Positions 12,748-13,129 of a DNA stretch of 13,129 bases are shown here, piece by piece. A program made the position numbers and the translations under genes. Source of the stretch: JBCCMB01 sp039026555 (GTDB lineage: Bacteria; Pseudomonadota; Alphaproteobacteria; Caulobacterales; Hyphomonadaceae); assembly GCA_039026555.1 (NCBI GenBank), contig JBCCMB010000073.1, forward strand, positions 1-13,129, given 5' to 3'. The notes beneath the pieces are model-generated. The model had not been told where the DNA came from. It searched no databases and worked only from the letters and a program-made list of their open reading frames with translations. Each line of letters opens with the position of its first letter. Position 1 is the first letter of the stretch.

Positions 12748-13129
12748 TCATTCGAATTCGACGAGGACTTCGTCGGCCGCGACGCTGTCGCCTGCGCCGG
12801 CGTTGATCGTTTTGACCACGCCGTCCGCTGACGCCCGAATGATATTTTGCATCTTCATGGCTTCGACAATGCAGACCGCTTCGCCTGATTTGACGCTCTG
12901 GCCCATTTCTACATCCATGGAGACGACCAGACCCGGCATGGGGCTGAGCACCATTTTGGACGTATCCGGCGCTTCTTTTTCCGGTAGGCGCGCATGTAAC
13001 TCTGCGGCGCGCGGCGTGAAGACGTTTACGATGGCCGACACGCCGCGATAGCGGACTAGATAGCCTTCGGTCTTGTCCGCGATGCGTAACGCGAAAGGCT
13101 CGTCATCGATCAAGCCTTCCATGGTCGCC
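12748..13129 (-). CDS. pccA: Propionyl/acetyl-CoA carboxylase alpha subunit, C-terminal biotin-carrier part (cut by window edge)
   Basis: The frame runs on past the window edge, so only the last 127 or so residues are seen. The M at 13122 is internal, not a start. First comes the end of the BT linker domain (ALRIADKTEGYLVRYRGV, then VFTPRAAELHARLPEKE). The biotinyl domain follows with MPGLVVSMDVEMGQSVKSGE and EAMKMQN; the biotinylated lysine is coded at 12853-12855, 34 residues before the end. The linker with MPEK/LPEK followed by 'APDTSKMVLSPMPGL' matches propionyl-CoA carboxylase alpha better than acetyl-CoA carboxylase AccB. The enzyme makes methylmalonyl-CoA from propionyl-CoA. A stem-loop with GATCGCCGC (about 12719-12745) follows the stop without a U-tract. 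Confidence 0.88.
   Translation of the reverse strand, partial: ATMEGLIDDEPFALRIADKTEGYLVRYRGVSAIVNVFTPRAAELHARLPEKEAPDTSKMVLSPMPGLVVSMDVEMGQSVKSGEAVCIVEAMKMQNIIRASADGVVKTINAGAGDSVAADEVLVEFE

Noticed and set aside
1..13129. CRISPR arrays, insertion sequences, prophage genes, toxin-antitoxin pairs
   Set aside because: No regularly spaced repeats, transposase motifs or phage proteins were seen on either strand.

Overview
The window looks like chromosomal DNA of an alphaproteobacterium. The evidence is moderately GC-rich coding DNA, gatCAB with alphaproteobacterial-style sequences, an RcnB-family protein with the usual C-terminal motif, a C-terminal propionyl-CoA carboxylase alpha piece, and small proteins of a kind I associate with Caulobacterales, Hyphomonadaceae or Parvularcula-like genomes. 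The exact lineage is inference. I see no phage, plasmid, IS or CRISPR element.

Layout. 1-755 (minus): ruvX/yqgF followed by the cut start of an AEC-family transporter whose TTG start overlaps the ruvX stop. 851-5446 (plus): gatC, gatA, gatB and a crotonase-fold gene. GatCAB amidates misacylated Glu-tRNA(Gln)/Asp-tRNA(Asn). The gatA-gatB gap is unusual: it holds a decayed C-terminal fragment that looks like glycoside hydrolase family 16, then a hairpin that copies a tRNA T-arm, just upstream of gatB. A two-way terminator follows the crotonase gene. 5504-7302 (minus): an RcnB-like secreted protein with an extreme His/Tyr/Arg/Lys-rich middle, and a FemAB/GNAT-fold gene. 7367-7546 (plus): a 59-residue membrane protein.

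7547-7721 lies between converging stop codons and is almost entirely base-paired. It has two hairpins and then a compact three-way junction (9-bp closing stem, 14-bp perfect arm, 12-bp arm). This is the best candidate here for an undescribed structured element. It is followed on the minus strand by an unknown helical protein that appears to lack a standard start codon, and by a 2-oxoglutarate/Fe(II) oxygenase of the isopenicillin-N-synthase type. The intergenic DNA between the oxygenase and a Sel1-repeat gene (9711-9983) is AT-rich and carries several dyads.

10144-12022 (plus): a Wzz-type polysaccharide co-polymerase and a BY-kinase/CpsD-like partner. The partner has lost the Walker A lysine. 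Reading-frame evidence suggests the two were, or still are, one protein split by a +1 shift. No other polysaccharide genes are in view. 12097-12516 (minus): a secreted DM13-domain protein with a good terminator. 12748-13129 (minus): the biotin-carrier end of propionyl-CoA carboxylase alpha, cut by the window edge.
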